Below, piece by piece: positions 63,019-64,000 of a DNA stretch of 64,000 bases; the stretch's first letter is position 1; the number at the start of each line of letters is the position of its first letter. The notes under the pieces were generated by a model. That model ran no database searches. It had not been told where the DNA came from and worked only from the letters and a program-made list of their open reading frames with translations. This DNA is from Methanoregulaceae archaeon UBA467 (lineage in GTDB: Archaea; Halobacteriota; Methanomicrobia; Methanomicrobiales; Methanospirillaceae). The stretch covers positions 248,001-312,000 of the forward strand of contig DASP01000014.1 in NCBI GenBank assembly GCA_002503825.1. The letters run 5' to 3'. Made by a program: the position numbers and the translations under genes.

Positions 63019-63041
63019 GCCAATCACCGGCCCGACGCACC

Positions 63042-63278
63042 TTATTCATTTTTCTCACCATTGTGGCTGAATTTCCGCATGAGCTCCTTTTTCTTTTTAT
63101 GCTCCCGTATCTCGGTGAAAATGAGAATAAAATTAAAACCGACAACCATGAGAATAAGTGTGGAACTAACCCAGAACAACGGGGATATGCCCTGAACTAC
63201 AAACGTTGCTGCAAGGAGAATGGCAACAAAGCAAATCAGGTAAAAAAATACCCAGGGCCTTAAATTCATGATGTCCAT
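63042..63278 (-). CDS. Small two-span membrane protein
   Basis: This 78-residue protein has two hydrophobic helices (VFFYLICFVAILLAATFVV and LFWVSSTLILMVVGFNFILIF) and a basic tail REHKKKKELMRKFSHNGEKNE. It lies 23 bp upstream of the helical protein on the same strand. Either Met1 or Met4 could be the start. Function is unknown. Confidence 0.7.
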   Translation of the reverse strand: MDIMNLRPWVFFYLICFVAILLAATFVVQGISPLFWVSSTLILMVVGFNFILIFTEIREHKKKKELMRKFSHNGEKNE

Positions 63279-63444
63279 AGGATACTCTGTGCGGTATTAA
63301 CCTGTAACAATTAAAGACTTTTTATTCAGAATTCTATCGATATGACAGGAACCGGATCACTCCTCCTGTGTAATACCACACCGTTTAAATGGTTTACAAC
63401 ATCATAGTGATAAGACAGCATTCAGGTTACGGACAGATACGAGC

Positions 63445-64000
63445 ATGAACGCCAGTAAAGCCCAGAATTCCAGTAGAGATTTCATTAAATTAGGAGTAAT
63501 TGGTGCATTTGCAGTGAGCTCGCTCCTGCTCACGGTCTATATCATCGGGTTTCGGAATCAGGCTTTATATGTTGATCTTTATCCACTCATCCCTCATCTT
63601 TACCTGATCCCGATTATACTTCTTGCACTCTGGTACCCGAAAAGGGGCCTCCAGATTACAATACTTCTCATAAGCGCGATACTGATCCTTACCTTTTATC
63701 TTTTTTTTATCGGGGTACTACCAGACCCCCTGCTCTCGCTTATGAACGCAGGGATGGATATCGCTATCTTTGTCGCACTTGCACTGTATGCAAAAGACCG
63801 ATCGCTGGTGGAATCCTTTCTCAAGGGATTTTTTGAGCATGCCGGCATGGGTGAAACCTTTGATGCAAGTATACGAAAGGAGTCTGAGCGGGCAAAGGTA
63901 AAATTTGAAGGCGCATTCGAAGAAGTGGTGAGGGCGCTCCAGACCGGTGACGACGAGGTCCGTGAAGAGGCAGTCAGGGCCCTTGGCGAACTCAATGACC
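63445..64000 (+). CDS. Membrane protein with HEAT-like repeats (5' part, cut by window edge)
   Basis: An open frame from ATG 63445 runs off the right edge (185 codons visible). It has about four hydrophobic spans in residues 20-120 (FIKLGVIGAFAVSSLLLTVYIIG, HLYLIPIILLALWYP, TILLISAILILTFYLFF, AGMDIAIFVALALYA). A charged segment and the beginning of HEAT/armadillo-type repeats follow (FEEVVRALQTGDDEVREEAVRALGELND). Membrane-anchored HEAT proteins of this kind are frequent in Methanomicrobiales and may act in signalling. The remainder is outside the window. Confidence 0.75.
   Translation, partial: MNASKAQNSSRDFIKLGVIGAFAVSSLLLTVYIIGFRNQALYVDLYPLIPHLYLIPIILLALWYPKRGLQITILLISAILILTFYLFFIGVLPDPLLSLMNAGMDIAIFVALALYAKDRSLVESFLKGFFEHAGMGETFDASIRKESERAKVKFEGAFEEVVRALQTGDDEVREEAVRALGELND

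Overview
The window looks like chromosomal core DNA of a methanogenic euryarchaeon, most likely of the order Methanomicrobiales. The evidence is the set of genes: archaeal RNase P RNA, PCNA, PriL, Alba, S17e, TgtA plus ArcS (archaeosine), the archaeal 3-dehydroquinate synthase II and ADH-synthase entry to aromatic amino acids, CobY, two proteasome-activating nucleotidases, MBF1, a DUF373 membrane protein and a bacterial-type chemotaxis module. Base composition is near 50% GC with AT-rich promoters. No tRNA, rRNA, CRISPR array, transposase or phage gene was seen. The genus cannot be fixed from this stretch.

Layout. 0-3.2 kb: the end of an unidentified Cys-rich gene, a TIGR00300 enzyme and cobY-cobD. 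3.3-7.3 kb: a cdrS-like regulator with ftsZ, a strong terminator, a structured leader or small RNA, an archaeal coiled-coil protein and a DUF373 protein. 8.3-12.3 kb: a minus-strand operon rps17e-dapA-dapB-ferredoxin-asd-alba (lysine/threonine branch). 12.7-19.6 kb: response regulator, ThiN-domain protein, pcn-priL, rlmE-moaA and an M20 peptidase. 19.9-25.8 kb: an NfnAB/SudAB-type oxidoreductase pair, then arcS, tgtA and an AMMECR1 protein. 25.8-30.2 kb: RNase P RNA, an HTH-CBS regulator, tpiA and a large U32 protein. 30.6-39.8 kb: almost the whole shikimate/phenylalanine/tyrosine pathway, including a shikimate kinase-shikimate dehydrogenase fusion. 40.1-44.9 kb: mbf1, two PAN ATPases, mscL and an aconitase-X swivel protein. 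45-53.9 kb: a lipoprotein, a B12-type radical SAM protein, phosphoesterase, CYTH protein, FKBP isomerase, purB, an XPD-type helicase, ogt and mobA. 54.5-63.3 kb: a lipoprotein, a TPR protein, two paired small membrane proteins, then parA - PAS-CheW - soluble receptor - cheW - cheR. The right edge cuts a membrane/HEAT-repeat protein.

Most genes are tightly packed, with 4-26 bp overlaps both within operons (ATGA couplings) and between convergent genes. The long gaps are mostly filled by a dispersed modular repeat family. A ~230-bp module X (four copies) and a ~100-bp module Y (three clear copies and one degenerate) carry hairpins that are kept despite sequence change, share CTGTTGAAA-like inverted ends, and occur in different relative orientations.

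The most interesting candidates are: (1) a ParA ATPase linked to a cytoplasmic chemoreceptor cluster, read from an apparent AUU start; (2) the X/Y repeat family; (3) a repeated GTCAGAC operator in front of cdrS-ftsZ; (4) a structured RNA whose 3' part could hide the ribosome site of the coiled-coil gene.
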